Source of the DNA: Neckera pumila
Lineage: Eukaryota; Streptophyta; Bryopsida; Hypnales; Neckeraceae
Direction: 5' to 3'
NCBI GenBank assembly: GCA_963969595.1
Contig: OZ018416.1
Coordinates: 20,786,065-20,850,064 of the forward strand
Length of the DNA stretch: 64,000 nucleotides
Under the pieces are notes generated by a model. It was not told the DNA's origin. It saw nothing but the letters and a program-made list of their open reading frames with translations, and did not search any database. A program made the position numbers and the translations under genes. Below, in pieces: positions 1 through 13,119 of this stretch; position 1 is the stretch's first letter; every line of letters starts with the position of its first letter.

Positions 1-2002
1 ACCACTAGATTGTAATACCTCTTCCATTTCAACATACTTTGCCTTGTCCTTTGTCATTAAAAAATCCGCTCTTCATGCCTCCTAAAGGTTATCATTTATC
101 ACATAACTATAATCTAAAAAATCAACATTTGAATCAAGAGCACATAAATTCCAAGAAAATTTGATGTCTTAGATTAGCAAATAAGGGGCCGTTCTTCTCA
201 TGTTTAATCTTCTCCACCCTAGCAATGTGTGAAGTACATTCAGCAGCTTCACCAATACAGAACTTGTATTTGTTACAAACTTGTTGACCTAAAGGTGAAA
301 AATAATCTTTACAGCAGTCAGATCCAATCCTATTAAATTCAACTGGGAGATGTGAAAAAAAAATCCTTCGTCATCATGATGTATCACACACTTGTATAAT
401 ATGCTATAATAAAATTTGTCATACACTCTTTACTCATCCATCTATCTCTCAAGTAGTGCCCAAATCCATTGTAATAAATATATGCAGTACCTAAATATAA
501 TATATGAACACCAAATGATGCCTATTTAACCTTTTTGAGCAAAGCTTGCTTACTATAGAAAATTTCAAGAAAGGACCAAATGACTTCCAAGTGAAGAATA
601 GTACCTTTAATATGATCTTCCACATACTTCCCAGAATACATTACCCCTTTCATTGTAAAGGTGTTCCAAACATGCCCTCACTTTATAAAAGGCCAAGTGT
701 TGCACAACAAAGAAATTTTGTTTGTCTTTTACATTGATGTCATCTTCCACTAGGCCATGTTCTTCTTTAGAAAAAACTTCAAATACTAGCAATAAATGAT
801 TTTCTTGAGCTAAGTAATTATTGTAAAAAAGAATCCTTGTACTAGAAAAAAGAAAATTTTTCAATTTTTTTTCCCACATGAGGATCTTGAATCATGATCA
901 TGGATTGGTTGTTAATCATTTCAGATTTTATGAAAAGATAAAAGAGACTAAATTCCATAAGTTCCCCTTGACACACTATTTGACATCAATTTTTATTGTC
1001 TATTGTCCTCATTAGCCCCATGTCCAATCAATGGACTAATCTTAGGCTCAATGTATTTTTTGTGAAGATTTCTACTCGTATTCTATTATATTTCTATAGT
1101 CTAAGAATCAAAGTTATTTTATGTTGTTAAGATATTCTAAGCTAATTGAGGCATGCCTTTTAAAAGTGGGTTACATATGTTAATTTACTTAGTAATTATA
1201 TTAATCAAACCCAAATTTGTAGTATAAGTTTGTTTGGAGAGGCTTTATTTAATAACATTTGCTTCTTAATGAAATTCTACTAAGCCATTGCAACCTAAGA
1301 TATAGAAAGTAATTTTACCCTTTAACCACATGCAATTTGTGAACCTCACAAGATCAATCTAATTACAAAAAATTTCACTCCATTCTTGTGAGCCACAAAG
1401 GTAAAGGAAATTTCCCAATTTATTATTCTATTGTTTCTTTTTCTTCTAGTGCTTAAAACTCTCCTCCTTCTCCAATTAAAACCAGCCTCTTGGACCAACA
1501 TTAGGACTTTTGAACTTATAACTTGCATAGGGTCACTTCTTAACTTGCATCATGTGAGCTTGCTTCGAAATCAACAAATCTTTATTCACGGACTTGTTGT
1601 GTTTATCTTTTTCTACATAATCTAATTTCACATAATTCTCACACTTGCAAAATTTACACTCCTTCTTCACCAGTCTAAAACTACTCTTATTACTCTCAGT
1701 ACTTTCCATCAATTGCTCAATTAACAACAACACACATCAACACCCACTTAAAAATTATAATCACATCAACATCAACATCAACTGAGTCTACAGCTATATT
1801 TCACATATACTCCAATTTGGTGAAAAAATCAACATAATTTACAATTTTTAAAAGTTCTCCTCATCAGTTCCCTCTATCCATCATCCTTCACACAGATGAC
1901 ATTTAAGTTTTCATAGCTTCACATCAGCACTCACGCACTCATTTGTCAATTTGTTTGTAACTCTAAACACACACCGGACTTCTTCAACAGAGTGGGTGCC
2001 AT
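1..2002. other. AT-rich non-coding stretch
   Basis: No gene, RNA or clear repeat is recognisable here. Short open frames exist on both strands, but they lack any family signature, show no consistent splice sites and are typical of AT-rich DNA. The stretch ends where the first TIR element begins. Confidence 0.5.
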
Positions 2003-2004
2003 TA

Positions 2005-2800
2005 AGGTGGGTACATCCAAAACTGCCACAAATTGGTACCGTGCCTAGTTACTATTAAGGTAAACCTGCCTATGGCAGGCAGAATGGGTGGTCTAGTCTG
2101 TTGCCATTAGGAAAAAGAATCAATTTTTTTTTTGTACAAAGACAAATGTGAGACATGAAGGAAGCAGTTGAAATTCTATTTTTTGGACAAAGTATGAATT
2201 AGTTATGAATTTCCAAAGTGTTCTGCCCAATTGGTTTAAAAGAGTATGTAGACTACCTCAAATTAGCAAAAAGTGTTTCCATAATGGTCATCTTACCACC
2301 TAAAGCAATCATTAGATTTTCTAACATGGCCATGACATGAAGGAATAAAAAAAATAACTTTCTATGATAAATTTACACTAAAAAGGTGTAAGTGCCCTAT
2401 GATAGTCACTAATAACTCTATGGCCATCTTCCAAGGCATTGATTTGGCCACTAACCAACCTAATGAAATCATAATCTCATTTATTGACAAAAAATTGAAA
2501 TGGGTTGATGTAAGGCTGTAATGGGTGGTTTTGTAGATATCTTGCATCAGGTGGTCTGCCTGCCATAGGCAGGTTTACCTTATTGGCTGGTCAGATTTTC
2601 ATATTGTCTTATTGGCAAGTGAAAGGAGGTATCAACACACCAGAGAATGTAGCATTTGGATACTGTATGCAAAAGTTATTAAGGAACAAAGTTTGGTTCT
2701 AAAAGCGTTTCTTCCACATAGGTACAAAACTGATTTTGGAGATTTACAAAGATTGTAGATGGCGGTTTAAGGTCAGTGGCACATTTAGGTTTACCAACCT
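2005..2800. mobile_element. TIR element, AGGTGGGTA family (host of a nested insertion)
   Basis: The left end reads AGGTGGGTACATCC and the right end, reverse-complemented, reads AGGTTGGTAAACC. TA lies directly outside both ends (2003-2004 and 2801-2802), which suggests a TA target-site duplication. The right arm (about 2585-2795) matches, in reverse complement, the sequence at 15353-15553 and a degenerate copy at about 4390-4560. A second TIR element occupies 2058-2580, so only about 50 bases of the left arm and 220 bases of the right arm belong to this element. It has no coding capacity, so it is non-autonomous. The superfamily is not certain; a TA target fits Tc1/mariner-type elements. Confidence 0.6.
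2058..2580. mobile_element. Non-autonomous TIR element with 26-base perfect termini
   Basis: The two ends are perfect inverted repeats of about 26 bases, starting AGGTAAACCTGCC at 2058 and ending GGCAGGTTTACCT at 2580. Inside each arm the block CTGCC-TATGG-CAGG forms a further small palindrome. TA flanks both ends (2056-2057 and 2581-2582). The 523-base body has no long open frame and no transposase. The perfect ends suggest a young copy. It sits inside the left arm of the 2005-2800 element, so it inserted later. Confidence 0.75.
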
Positions 2801-2802
2801 TA

Positions 2803-3725
2803 ACCCCTAAAGTTCCATGACTATGTTTTCATTGAAAACACTCAAAAACTGCTATTTTTAATACAAGCACCAAATTTTTGAAAAAAAAACTTTTTTGACA
2901 CATGTAACCATAGGATCTTATAGTAAACTAGTTTTAGAAGATGTAGAAAAAAATTTAGAATTTTCCACCATGCAGATTGGGAGATATTAGCATTTGAATT
3001 GGCAAAAATCCTTTTTTTGTCCCTACAAAAAACAGAGCAGCTGCACTTCACAATGTCACATTTGTATAAAAGAATGTCCAAAATGGTGGTGCTTCTTTAA
3101 AAAAAAAATTCTAAACAAGTTGGCTACATGCTTAAGAAATTTCAAATCATTTGGAATTGTACAACATATACAAAAAAAATAGTAAGTAGAAAGAAGTAGA
3201 GAATGATCCAAAATACTAAATTGTTAAGAATTTAATTATGGAATTGAAAAATATTAATCCCAATGGTTGTAATGTTGTAATAAACAACCTACATCCTATG
3301 ATTTTTTTTTCAGATTATATTAAAAAATCAGTTAAATAAACAACTTCAAAGTTTATTTCAGAGTAGAAAATCCATAACTGCCTAAAAACTAAAAAACCTA
3401 ATAACTTTTGACTCATTGGTTGAAATGGATTGATTCAAAGCTTTCCATATATATATAAGTCTAGAAAACCAATTTCAAATTTTCATTTTTGAAAAAAGTG
3501 ATTTTTTTTTATCTGCCCGGACTGCCCAGTTACGAAAAAAGTAACATAATTGGCTATAACTTTTTATTCCTATTTCCAAATGTCATGAAATTTGGTGCAT
3601 ATGAAAGATATTTCTTGCGCCCACCTTCTATTAAAAATTCAGCTTAAAATATGGAAATCTCCAATCACTCGTACCTGCCCAAAATTTCTATACAGCCAAA
3701 AAACGCATGCCGATCCTTTAGGGGT
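2803..3725. mobile_element. TIR element, ACCCCTAAAG family, full-length copy
   Basis: The left end is ACCCCTAAAG and the right end CTTTAGGGGT, each flanked by TA (2801-2802 and 3726-3727). The left half (2803 to about 3100) is clearly similar to 38240-38545, and more distantly to 32951-33853: blocks such as TAACCATAGGATCTTATAG and TAACCGTAGAATCTTGTAG correspond. It carries no transposase frame. The TA on its left side is the same TA that closes the 2005-2800 element, so the two elements abut exactly. Confidence 0.65.
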
Positions 3726-4298
3726 TAATGAGAAAATCCCCCACCTCAAAAAGGAACCACCCAGCAGTTACCAACCACAGAAAAGACAACTAATTACCCA
3801 CCAACCACCTAATTGGAATTGCCTTGCAATTCCACCTCAAAGACTTGACAGATCCCCCTACTTGGCAGCCAACTTCCATAACATTCAATAGCATGTGTTG
3901 ATGTTGCCTTGGTTCTACAATGATGGTGTGCCTCTACATCCTCCACCTATTTAATTCATTAGTAGTTATTGATGAAGCACTGTTGGAGTGTGGAATATAC
4001 CACACCATCACTATAGAGCTACTAAACGTTATGTCCATGACCAAATAACCACTCCACTTTATTCTTTTTACCCCTACAACAACTTAAATCAATATAAAAT
4101 CAACAATCAGCATGCCAAAACAAGGCCAAAACCATACAAAAATCCCACCCAATTTTAGAACAAAAAATCCAACTAACAAATCTATAGTACACAACATTGA
4201 TAGTCCCAATTTTGTAATTTTCAAGAGTTGTTTTTATTGAATCAAATGTAGCAGTTGATGGTTTTAGATCAAATTCATAAACATGTTTCAAATGAAAA

Positions 4299-4389
4299 AA
4301 ATTGGCACAACTTATCAAAATGTTGTCTTTTTGTTTAAATTAGATCAAATTCCCAGGGGCTCAAAACAGGCCTTGGGCATTTAGGGATT
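4299..4389 (+). repeat. Dispersed direct repeat, copy 1
   Basis: About 90 bases here, from a block like ACAACTTATCAAAATNTTG to GGCATTTAGG, recur in the same orientation at 5798-5890 with roughly 80% identity by eye. The 3' end resembles a degenerate TTTAGGGGTTA terminus, so both copies may be remains of right ends of the ACCCCTAAAG element family. Confidence 0.5.
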
Positions 4390-4560
4390 AAGGTAATGGA
4401 TCTTCAAAATCAATTATACACCTATATGGAAGAAATTGTTTTAGAACCAAACCCTGTTCCTTCATGACTTTTGCATAGGGGATCCAAATGTTATGTTCCT
4501 TGGTGCATTGGAACTTCTTTTCAAGTGCCAACAAGAAAATATAATAATTTGACTAGTCCA
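4390..4560. mobile_element. Degenerate arm of the AGGTGGGTA family
   Basis: The order of blocks matches 15353-15553: an 'AAGGTA' start, then 'TATATGGAAGAAA', 'TTTTAGAACCAAA', 'CTTTTGCATA' and 'CATTGGAACTTC'. It ends with a 'GCCAACAAGAAAATAT' block. This is one arm only; no matching opposite terminus was seen. Confidence 0.4.
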
Positions 4561-4618
4561 ATAATAATGATAAGGCACAAAAGCAAAAAAAGTGGCCGTT
4601 TTGGAGGTACTGACTTTA

Positions 4619-5094
4619 AGGTAAAATAACGCATTGTGGTTAGATGACCCATAGTGGTCACCTAGGGATTGACCCCATCATGGTCTTTTTCAATTTGTGA
4701 GAATTTGACTTCAATGTATGTCTTACATGACAGTAATGGAGTGATTACTGACTTCATTAGGAACTTCCACTTTTTTAGTAAGAATTCATTGTAAGAATTG
4801 ACTTTTTAGGCCTTCTATGTGAGAAAGACTATGATTGTTTTAGGTGAGTAAAGCACGGATGATGGATTCAGATTTTGTTAGTTCTAAGATAGCCTACAGA
4901 CTCTTTTGGGCCATGATGCATTGAACTCTTCAAAAATTCATAGCAAATTCATACTTTGTCTAAACAACATAATTTCAATTGCACTCACTATTTCTCACAC
5001 TTGCACTACCATGGGAAAAGAATTAAAAAATTTCAACAATTGCATGAGGTCAAAATTCTAATTATGACCACAATGGGTTGTTTTACCTTTACCT
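4619..5094. mobile_element. TIR element, AGGTAAAA family, copy 1
   Basis: The left end starts AGGTAAAATAACGCATTG and the right end finishes with GACCACAATGGGTTG followed by TTTTACC. The sequence aligns along its whole length with 38586-39026, including the block GATTCAGATTTTGTTNGT and the block AATTCATACTTTGTC. TA precedes the left end; the right end is slightly duplicated (two ACCTTT/ACCTTA blocks), so the limit is 5088 or 5094. No transposase is encoded. Confidence 0.65.
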
Positions 5095-6601
5095 TATTGG
5101 CTTACATACAACCTCACCATACTGTCGAATTGGCACTACCTTGCAGCTTCTCTATTGCACCTTTTTTAGTACTTAAACCATAAATGTCCAAGGCAACCAA
5201 TTTGGGTGTTGACAATATACTTTTAAGTTAAATAAAACCTAACCAAATTGCTATTTTAGTAGCTTATATTTAAAAAATAATCTTTTTGAAGTCTAATTTT
5301 AGCATGAAAAGTCTGATTTTGAAAATGATTGATTATCGTTTTTCTATTCAGGATTTTATACAAGGGTGTCCGGTGCAATCTTGACTTTCCATGGTGTTGG
5401 AAATGAGCCTAAAATACACTAGATCTTGGAGAAAAAATCACATGAGGAATTCATTTAAAAAAATTGTAAGGTAGGTTTTGAGAAGTTGTAAATTGATTGT
5501 GGTTATGCATGCCTTGCCTTTGTACCTCATATTTTTTTGGTAACCAGCATTTTGGATTTGACATGTAAAAAGTGGGTTGAAAGACTTCAAATCACTTTTG
5601 CAATTTTAACACCTTCATTATCAAATATTATAATCTTTCAATCCATAAGTGATATTGCTATATTTTCTTTTCCTATGAAACACTCCCTCATAATAAAACA
5701 TTATAACTTTCAATCCATAAGTGATATTTTTATGTTTTCTTTTTTCATATGATCTCTAGCTTGTCTAGTTTGAATTTGTCTAGTTACAATTCAAATAAAA
5801 TTGAAACAACTTATCAAAATCTTGTTGTTTTGTTCAATTTAGAGCAAATTCCTAGAAGCTCAAAATGGGCCTTAGGCATTTAGGAGTCAATGAACCTAAG
5901 AAGGCTAATGGAGTGAACTCTCAACTCCAAAAACCCTTGTGCGATTTGAAGTCTCCAATGAAAAGTAAAGAACAAAGTTCAAAAGCATACATTAACCCAT
6001 TACTCTAAAGAAGACTTCTAGTGTTTCATAAATGACCTCAAGGTTCGTGTAGAACAATTGCATTTCTTGAGGGTTGTAGGTCATATTAAAATTTCAAAAT
6101 TGAGTCCTAGTCAATTTTGCATCAGTTATTCAAACAATGCACAACTCTGGTGTGTTCGATTTCCATGACAATTGCTCACAAGAATAAAAAAAGGAAACTG
6201 ATTATTAATAGGAACTATGCTGAGTGCAAATTTTGACAGGTATAGCATGTTCACCTGCCCAATTTAACACTGAGGAGCAATTAAAGTGACCTAATGCAAT
6301 AACTAGACATGCGACCAACCATCTTACAAAAAACATAAATTGGGTTCCACGGAAAAAATTGAACTGCAATCAACTCATTCAAACAGAAGCTAACACCTTG
6401 AGGCCCAACACTCGAAACAAATACGGTATACAAGCCAATGAGACATGTAGAAAGAAATAGTCCTAAACAGAGGACCATTGTCGAATTACAATATGCTAGT
6501 ATACAGAAGCCCATCAAGGTGGTGGCCTTAGCCAAACGGGTCCCATGTGATCCTTGTGCCAAGAAAGCAAAGACAGGTTATTTGCAATCCGGTTCATCAC
6601 A
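5095..6601. other. Intergenic stretch, including repeat copy 5798-5890 and the WAPL 3' flank
   Basis: Apart from the second copy of the 90-base dispersed repeat (5798-5890) and a partial internal repeat (CTTTCAATCCATAAGTGATAT at about 5635 and 5705), nothing is recognisable. The last few hundred bases probably hold the WAPL 3' untranslated region on the minus strand; no polyadenylation site can be assigned with confidence. Confidence 0.4.
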
Positions 6602-9600
6602 TCACATCAGCTCCCTGAGAGGCATGGGTTGTTGGCAGGAGTCGATCACCTCTGTAATCGCGGCATGTGTCTCTGCGCTGAGCATGTTCAACGACAAATG
6701 GAATGCCTATAAAACGGAAGACAAAACATGTCATTCAAACAAATACCTGAGACAGAACATGTAATGCCAGTACTACTCATGACTGAAAAGGCATAGGCTC
6801 CATCAGAAAGATATTCTTACCCAGTCACTCAGCCAGCACCATACAAAAACGAATCTAATAGGTGTACAGTTTAGCTAACTCACATTAGCTCGATCATTCA
6901 CGACACAAATGACGTAGAATCAGTAATTCAATCCATTGGAATTCCAATACTTCGGCTAGCAGGAATGGGGACGGCAATATAACAGAAGAGAGTACTCGAG
7001 CCTCGAATAACCAATACTTGAAAGCGATTACAGAAGGATCCAGATCACGTACCAAAAATCGTTCCATAACAGGAACCAACGAGCTTAGATTATCTCCAGG
7101 TAGCAGTTGAGCAATAGCAAGGCGAACCACATCGCTGCAACCACCAGTGAATTGACAGACACTATGCTTAGCTAAAGACGAGGAAGGGAAGTAATTAGAA
7201 GGAACAAAAATCGCACATGCAGTCAAAGGAATCTAAGAAAATTACAGGCTTCAAAAAGGTACACAAATACCTCTCCAACGATAGGAAAGCAAGCAACACT
7301 GCGGTATAAGCCTCAACAATCATATCCTCTGCTTCCCGCTCCCCCTCCGAAATATTCACTTCCTCGTCCACCTAATGTTCGCAGCAAACAATCAAATTAG
7401 ATTCTCAAAATCATCTACTATTATAGCACTGATGTACCTGAATGGGCTCCCAGCACAAATTAAATTAGGGAAATTTAAAAAACAGGTGATCCAGATGATT
7501 CTAAATATCAAAATCAGTCCGAAGATGACGTCGAGCTCCTACAAGAGAGAGCCCTCGAACAATAACTACGCTGAGCTAACTACAGAGACTCGGCTAATGT
7601 AAATGACAACGATCCCATCACGAATGTTTTCATGAATGATTAGGGCCCCAAAATCGCAACCCCTAGAGACACGTGAGAATATACCCTCGGTATCAATACA
7701 GTCTGCAGACCTATCTGCATGAAACAACGGAGATCCACTTCTGATCGCACATACACGGATAATGAAAATGAAACGGCACCACCTGTTCCACTAAATTGGA
7801 CTCACCTCTGACGACATTTTCTCTTCAATGGCTTCTGCTGCCTCTGCTGCCTCTGCTGCCTCCCCTGCCCCTTGCTTGCTCAGAAACAAAGCGCAAAGCA
7901 GAGCAAGCATGCCATAGTTACTCGACACGCTGCCTCTTTTGGCGGCTATATGTGGCGGCAAATCGACATCCGAGGTTGCTAATCGAGACCTGTGAAATCC
8001 ACAAAAACTATGAGCAATTACACAAGTTCAACATCCCAAATAATCAGGTAAGTTGAAGTACAGTAGGATGAACAACACAGACAGCGCAAGATGAAAACTG
8101 CAACCAACCTGTTTCCCTCATCCCTCTCAACAAGGTTGCATAGAACACCTAGGGCTACTACCACCATCTCCAAATCTTCGTCTGTGTCGCTGTCTTTCCC
8201 TTTCGATTTTCCATACGACGAACCTGGCACTTGTAATGCCTCAACTGAGGGTTTGGGAAAGTATGCCACCAACAGCGATGAAACTGCATCAATACCTCCA
8301 CAATTTGCCACTTGTCGACATCCAACTGGATTATTATTTGTAAGGTTCATAAGGACCTAACACAGAGTCAATTGAATAAAATAAGGTTAGAAATATACAA
8401 ATGAAAGCCCGCAAAATATAAAACTGATAAAATGGCACGATCCGACTTGCACTAAAGAAACCAACTATGAATAGAAGCAGCAAAAACAACTGAGATACAT
8501 GTAACAGTAATAGATTACAAGTATACGTACCTTGACACCAGATAACAGACACTCTGCCAAATGAGGACTAGGCTCTCTATAATCTTCTGCACTTTTTCTC
8601 AATACAGCAGGATCTTGGCCATCAGATGGTTCTCTGCGCCCACTGGCTTTTGCAGTGTCGCTTGCCTCTTCTACTATCCCTAATTTCCTTCCTCTCTTTT
8701 TGCTTGCCTTTTCTGATCCCAAGTCTAATTCGAAATCATCAAATGCAAATGGGTCCTGTGAATCATCCATGGGAGAGCTTTCTTTTCGCTTCAAAAGTAA
8801 GGACTCTGACGATGGCTTTGCCTCATGCGCACCAGACGATGAAGTTCCAGATATTCGCAGCAAAGACCTCGAAAAAAGTGTTTCTGGAGGGGCAGACTTT
8901 TGTTTGGAAAGTGGATTTTCAACACTGCTACTGACGGACTGCCTTCTGTGCGCTTCAGATTTAAGTCTCAAGAGAGCTTTTCCTGGCCCCTTCTTGTTAG
9001 CCTCGTTGAAGACACTCCTGCTGAGAGTTCCTAAAGCTGCAAGCAAGTACAATAAAAAAAATTCTTCACGAATCCATCCGGACATAATGATTTCACGAGA
9101 ATAGAGTGACCTTGCCATTAAATATTTCTTACAAGCAGGGTAAAGTACAAGAACATGACTTGCAAATGCCACTATTCACAGAGGTCTCCATCTGCAAATA
9201 TTTTAAGACTCGTACTTAGCGACTCAAGGGGTCCGAGCATAATGTCATTTTCAATTACAGCTCAGAAGAACTCCAAATGATGGAAACGCCTTGAAGAAAT
9301 ATAATGTTTCAAAATAAAAAGCTGAGGAGGACACACCCACCCGACTATTTCTCAAGAGATAAGAACCAAACAAGATAATTTGATCTAGCCAAGAGCGAGT
9401 TGACAGGGACTAGAAACTAATAAAGAAGTTGAGTATTTCTAGAGGCATGAATCTGGTACTAGGAATGCAGGACTAAGAGTACCATATGTGTTTTTCAACA
9501 TCGTTAAGATTAATAACTACCTGTCTACTGCTGACACTCCTACAAATATAGGCACGCGTGTTCTCTGCACATTCTAGCAAGAGTTTTAGGAAAGCATTGC

Positions 9601-12600
9601 ACTGTTGGCGCTTACACTTCAGACTTGATGAAGCAGAATTCTCAGTCACCTTGTTCATTTTCTTAATAGCTTTCGCACCACGTAGCTCCATACTGCACTT
9701 ATCACGTATCTCTTTCCTCTCCTTGTGGCAGTCAGCAAGCTCTGCTCACCACAGCACACTCATTACAAAAGAGGCAACATCTTGAACCACAGTATCAATA
9801 AAATATGGCTTCGAAAGCATCTCTTCATTCGAGAAACTCAAAGACAGGAGCTCACCAGACAACAACTTGATGGTGGCGATGATGAGAGCAATGAAAGTAT
9901 CTGGAGCATCCTTGCTACCTCGAGGTAGTCTCAACTCTAACAGATGTCTCTGTAAACCGAAATCAATTCACATTGATAAGCATCCGATACAGACCAGATT
10001 GACATATCAACCACTTAAAACCCATGCCGCACTGCAACTCATCACCTCGACTAAACTAACAGAAACAAGTATTTTCTCGTTCTTCAAGGCTCACCTGATT
10101 CTGCTCGCTGAGAAAAGTCACATTTTCCATGACAAGAAGGCACCTCAGTAGCATACCCACTCCTCCGTTTTTCTCACATTTTTCGAGAGCCGTAAAGTAC
10201 CTGCTCTTACTCCCCCCTTCGGCCTCTTCAGCCTCCAACGCTTCCTGCGATGGCCATGGACTTAGGGAAGGAGTTCCAAAATCCTCGAAGTATTCCGAGG
10301 CACAATCATAGTCTTCCCCAACGAACAGATCGATGGCAGATTGTGAGGAATCATTATCTAAAGAATCTGATGCCCTTCAAAATGGGTGTAATTACATCAC
10401 GAGACAGTCTTTGAAATAGGAATACGGAATACGGAAAAAAGATGGAATAACCAAGCCCCATGAGAAAGGTTACGGGGTACATGATCACAAGGGAAGCTAT
10501 CATTCTGAAGGTTCATCAATCACCTCCACTAAAATGTGCCCGCACACGACCCATTAGCAGGTACAAACTCAGTTATGGCATTGTGGACTATTTGCAGCAC
10601 TTTGACATATCGAGAGCAATGTTATTGCAAAGTTCGTAAACCAAAATTCAAGGCACCATCAATTTTCAAACGTTCAACCTCTCCGTTCAACTTGACCAGG
10701 AAATACGAAGTCATGATCATCGTATATGAATACCCGTATGTTCCGCAGGCAACCAGCAGCTAGGTCACATATGGTATCAAGACCTCCAAGCTCTCGAAGT
10801 CTCTCTTTGAAAAACCCACTCATTCTTTGTGCGGCCCCAGAATTATCTGCCAAAATTTGCGAGAAGGAATAGCACAAAGTCAAAACGCAAACAAGTCTCT
10901 AATTCGAGATTATTAAACGGAGGGAGTAAAACACTATAACACTAATTTAACCCCCAAATGGAAAAAATTGAGTTACAAAAAATATTAGTAAAAAGAGGTC
11001 ATAAAACAATATGCTTCAAGAGTACGAACTAGCCGCCCACGACTCCATTAACTCGAAATGTGTTGAGTAACAATAGTTCAGATATGATTTACCCTCAAGC
11101 ACAACAGGAGAGATGCATGCTTTCTCAACTGTCAATAATGCCAGCCACTTCGATGAAACCTCTTGTCCAAGCAAAAATCCACTTGTCTCATCCTTGTTCA
11201 AATGACCAAAAGGGCTTTTCTCATCTTTAGCAAATAACTGATGTACTTCAGCTACAACTGCTTCTCCTGCTTTATCAACTCCCGAGCTTATATTGCCGCT
11301 TTTCAATCTGAATGCAAGACCAGCCAGCTTGTTGCCAACCGTTGATGAAGCTTTATTTGCTGGTCGGGAAAGGGATGAGCCTAATAAGCCCATTAAAAAG
11401 CGCACACATGATGCAGAATCAAACAACTCCTCATTCTGACCCTGATACAACCATAAGCAGGCCATAATTGTCAGAACACAATGCAAGGAAGCACTCCAAT
11501 TGAAGTCATATAACAGCAGATGACACAACTCCACGATTAGCTTTGCTCATTTCTTTTTGTTTACATAGCTCGTACGCATTTGCAGGACGTAGAATGCTTA
11601 CAGCATACTTCATTACTAAGGAATACTTGTGCTTTTGATTTCTGCTAAAGTAGACTTCATTGGTTTGACACACCATAATCTATAGGAACAATATATTAGG
11701 GTCATAGGTCAACAAAGCTGCTGCAAACGAACAAGATGCGCTATTTTTCTACAATTCCCAAGACCAACACTGTGTGTGTTCAACCTTACATCAAGAGCAA
11801 GAAAATACAGTACAGCGGCCGCTGCTAGAGCCAGAGGAGGATCATCCAACGGAAGAGCCACGACTGAATCGAAGAGAGGTTTCACCAACCTGGGAAAACA
11901 GGTACAAAGACGCATCAAGACATGCCATTAGGTTAAATGGACACAACTCCAGACAAGCGAGTTCATTGACACAATCCATCAGTAATTAAGGGCTAAGCCA
12001 TGAAGAAATATATCTCGAGGTTTGTCAAGCCTCACGAGTCTAACAAACTAATCTTCCCAATGGACACGAAGAATCGCAGACTAGTCCACCATAACCCTCG
12101 TCATACAAGGGACCATCGAGGTCAAGTTTAGGAAAATACCCATGAGTTCTCAACAATCGTCGCCGCTGCATCGAGCCACATAATGATAGAAGGGACTGAA
12201 GACTAGCTCGTTGGACACGCAAGGGTTGCCCAGGCTTCAGGCCATCTAATGCGAAATTGGCTTCATCCATATGTGCCATCAGCTCTCCAGATTCCTGAGC
12301 TTCTAGCAAAGTTGCTGTTGCCGGAGTGGTAGGTCCCCAACTGTTTGACGAGATACCCGTCCCGCCCCATTCAGACCTTTGATTGGGAAATTTGTCAGCT
12401 GCTTCATCACTATCCAGAACCAGTTTCTCCCTGAAAGCATCTTCATTCACATCTTGACTGTTTTGAGAAGAAAGATGCGGTACATTTGTGATAACACTTC
12501 CGTTCTCCACTTGTCTATGAGACCATACCGGCGGTCGCGACCTTGTAAACCCAGTCAAGGTACTCTCATCCGGTAAACCGCCTGATGGCAGGGCCCAGTT

Positions 12601-13119
12601 CTCGCTCTCGGGTTGCCACCAGCAAGACTCCTGGGGGGGAAAGAAACAATACGTAAGAATCCATGATTCGAGAACAATCGACTTGAGATTCCCCAAGACT
12701 TCTGGATTTTATTTTTGTCGGCACATTTTGAAGATTTATCCAAGTCAGGTTGAGAAGTTGATTCGAAACGAAGATGAGGTGATCAAACCTAGAGCAGAAA
12801 GCAAAGAATCCAAAATAAGAGGAATACTCTCACAGGAAGTACACGAGCGACACAAAATGGCACATGCAACTAGAATTTAGAATCATTCAAACGCAACATT
12901 CCAACCTAGAACATAGAGCGCCATATGAAACTTCATATAAATAACGGTTACGCTTCTTATCAGTACCTGAGATGATGGGAATGCCTCCTGTGAGAGAGGG
13001 AATGTTTCCTGAGAGCTGCTCCATGGAGAGTCCTGGGATTGGGAACTCTCGCCCCCGAATCCACCATCGGACACGCTACGCCCAGTCCGACTCCGCCGTT
13101 GATACGTTCTCACAATCAT
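6602..13119 (-). CDS. WAPL: WAPL, cohesin-release factor (Wings apart-like)
   Basis: WAPL opens the cohesin ring and removes it from chromosomes in mitosis and meiosis. The start is ATG at 13117-13119, giving MIVRTYQRRSRTGRS, the typical plant WAPL N-terminus. Exons read (minus strand): 13119-12967, 12630-12140, 11889-11790, 11441-11093, 10846-10734, about 10366-10095, 9949-9856, 9741-9521, possibly 9191-9133, 9020-8531 (or from 9036), 8356-8109, 7989-7806, 7371-7271, 7134-7053, 6706-6602 (stop TGA). Family hallmarks in order: ALDGLKPGQPLRVQRASLQS, RRRLLRTHG, FKERLRELGGLD, MENVTFLSEQNQ, QDPFAFDDFELD, LMNLTNNNPVGCRQVA, AEDMIVEAYTAVLLAFLSLE, LVPVMERFL and FHLSLNMLSAETH. The total is about 1000 residues, near the usual plant length. 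The join from exon 5 to exon 6 is out of phase as read, so a small exon or another splice site is missing there. An Ala/Glu repeat (GCAGCAGAG units) lies near 7830-7866. Confidence 0.93.

Noticed and set aside
6438..6764. 108-codon plus-strand frame near the WAPL stop
   Set aside because: It is the shadow of the last WAPL exon, whose minus-strand reading FHLSLNMLSAETH matches the family.
10913..10930. ACGGAGGGAGTA as a second Stowaway element in the WAPL intron
   Set aside because: Only one terminus is visible and no inverted partner was found within the intron, so it is too weak to call.
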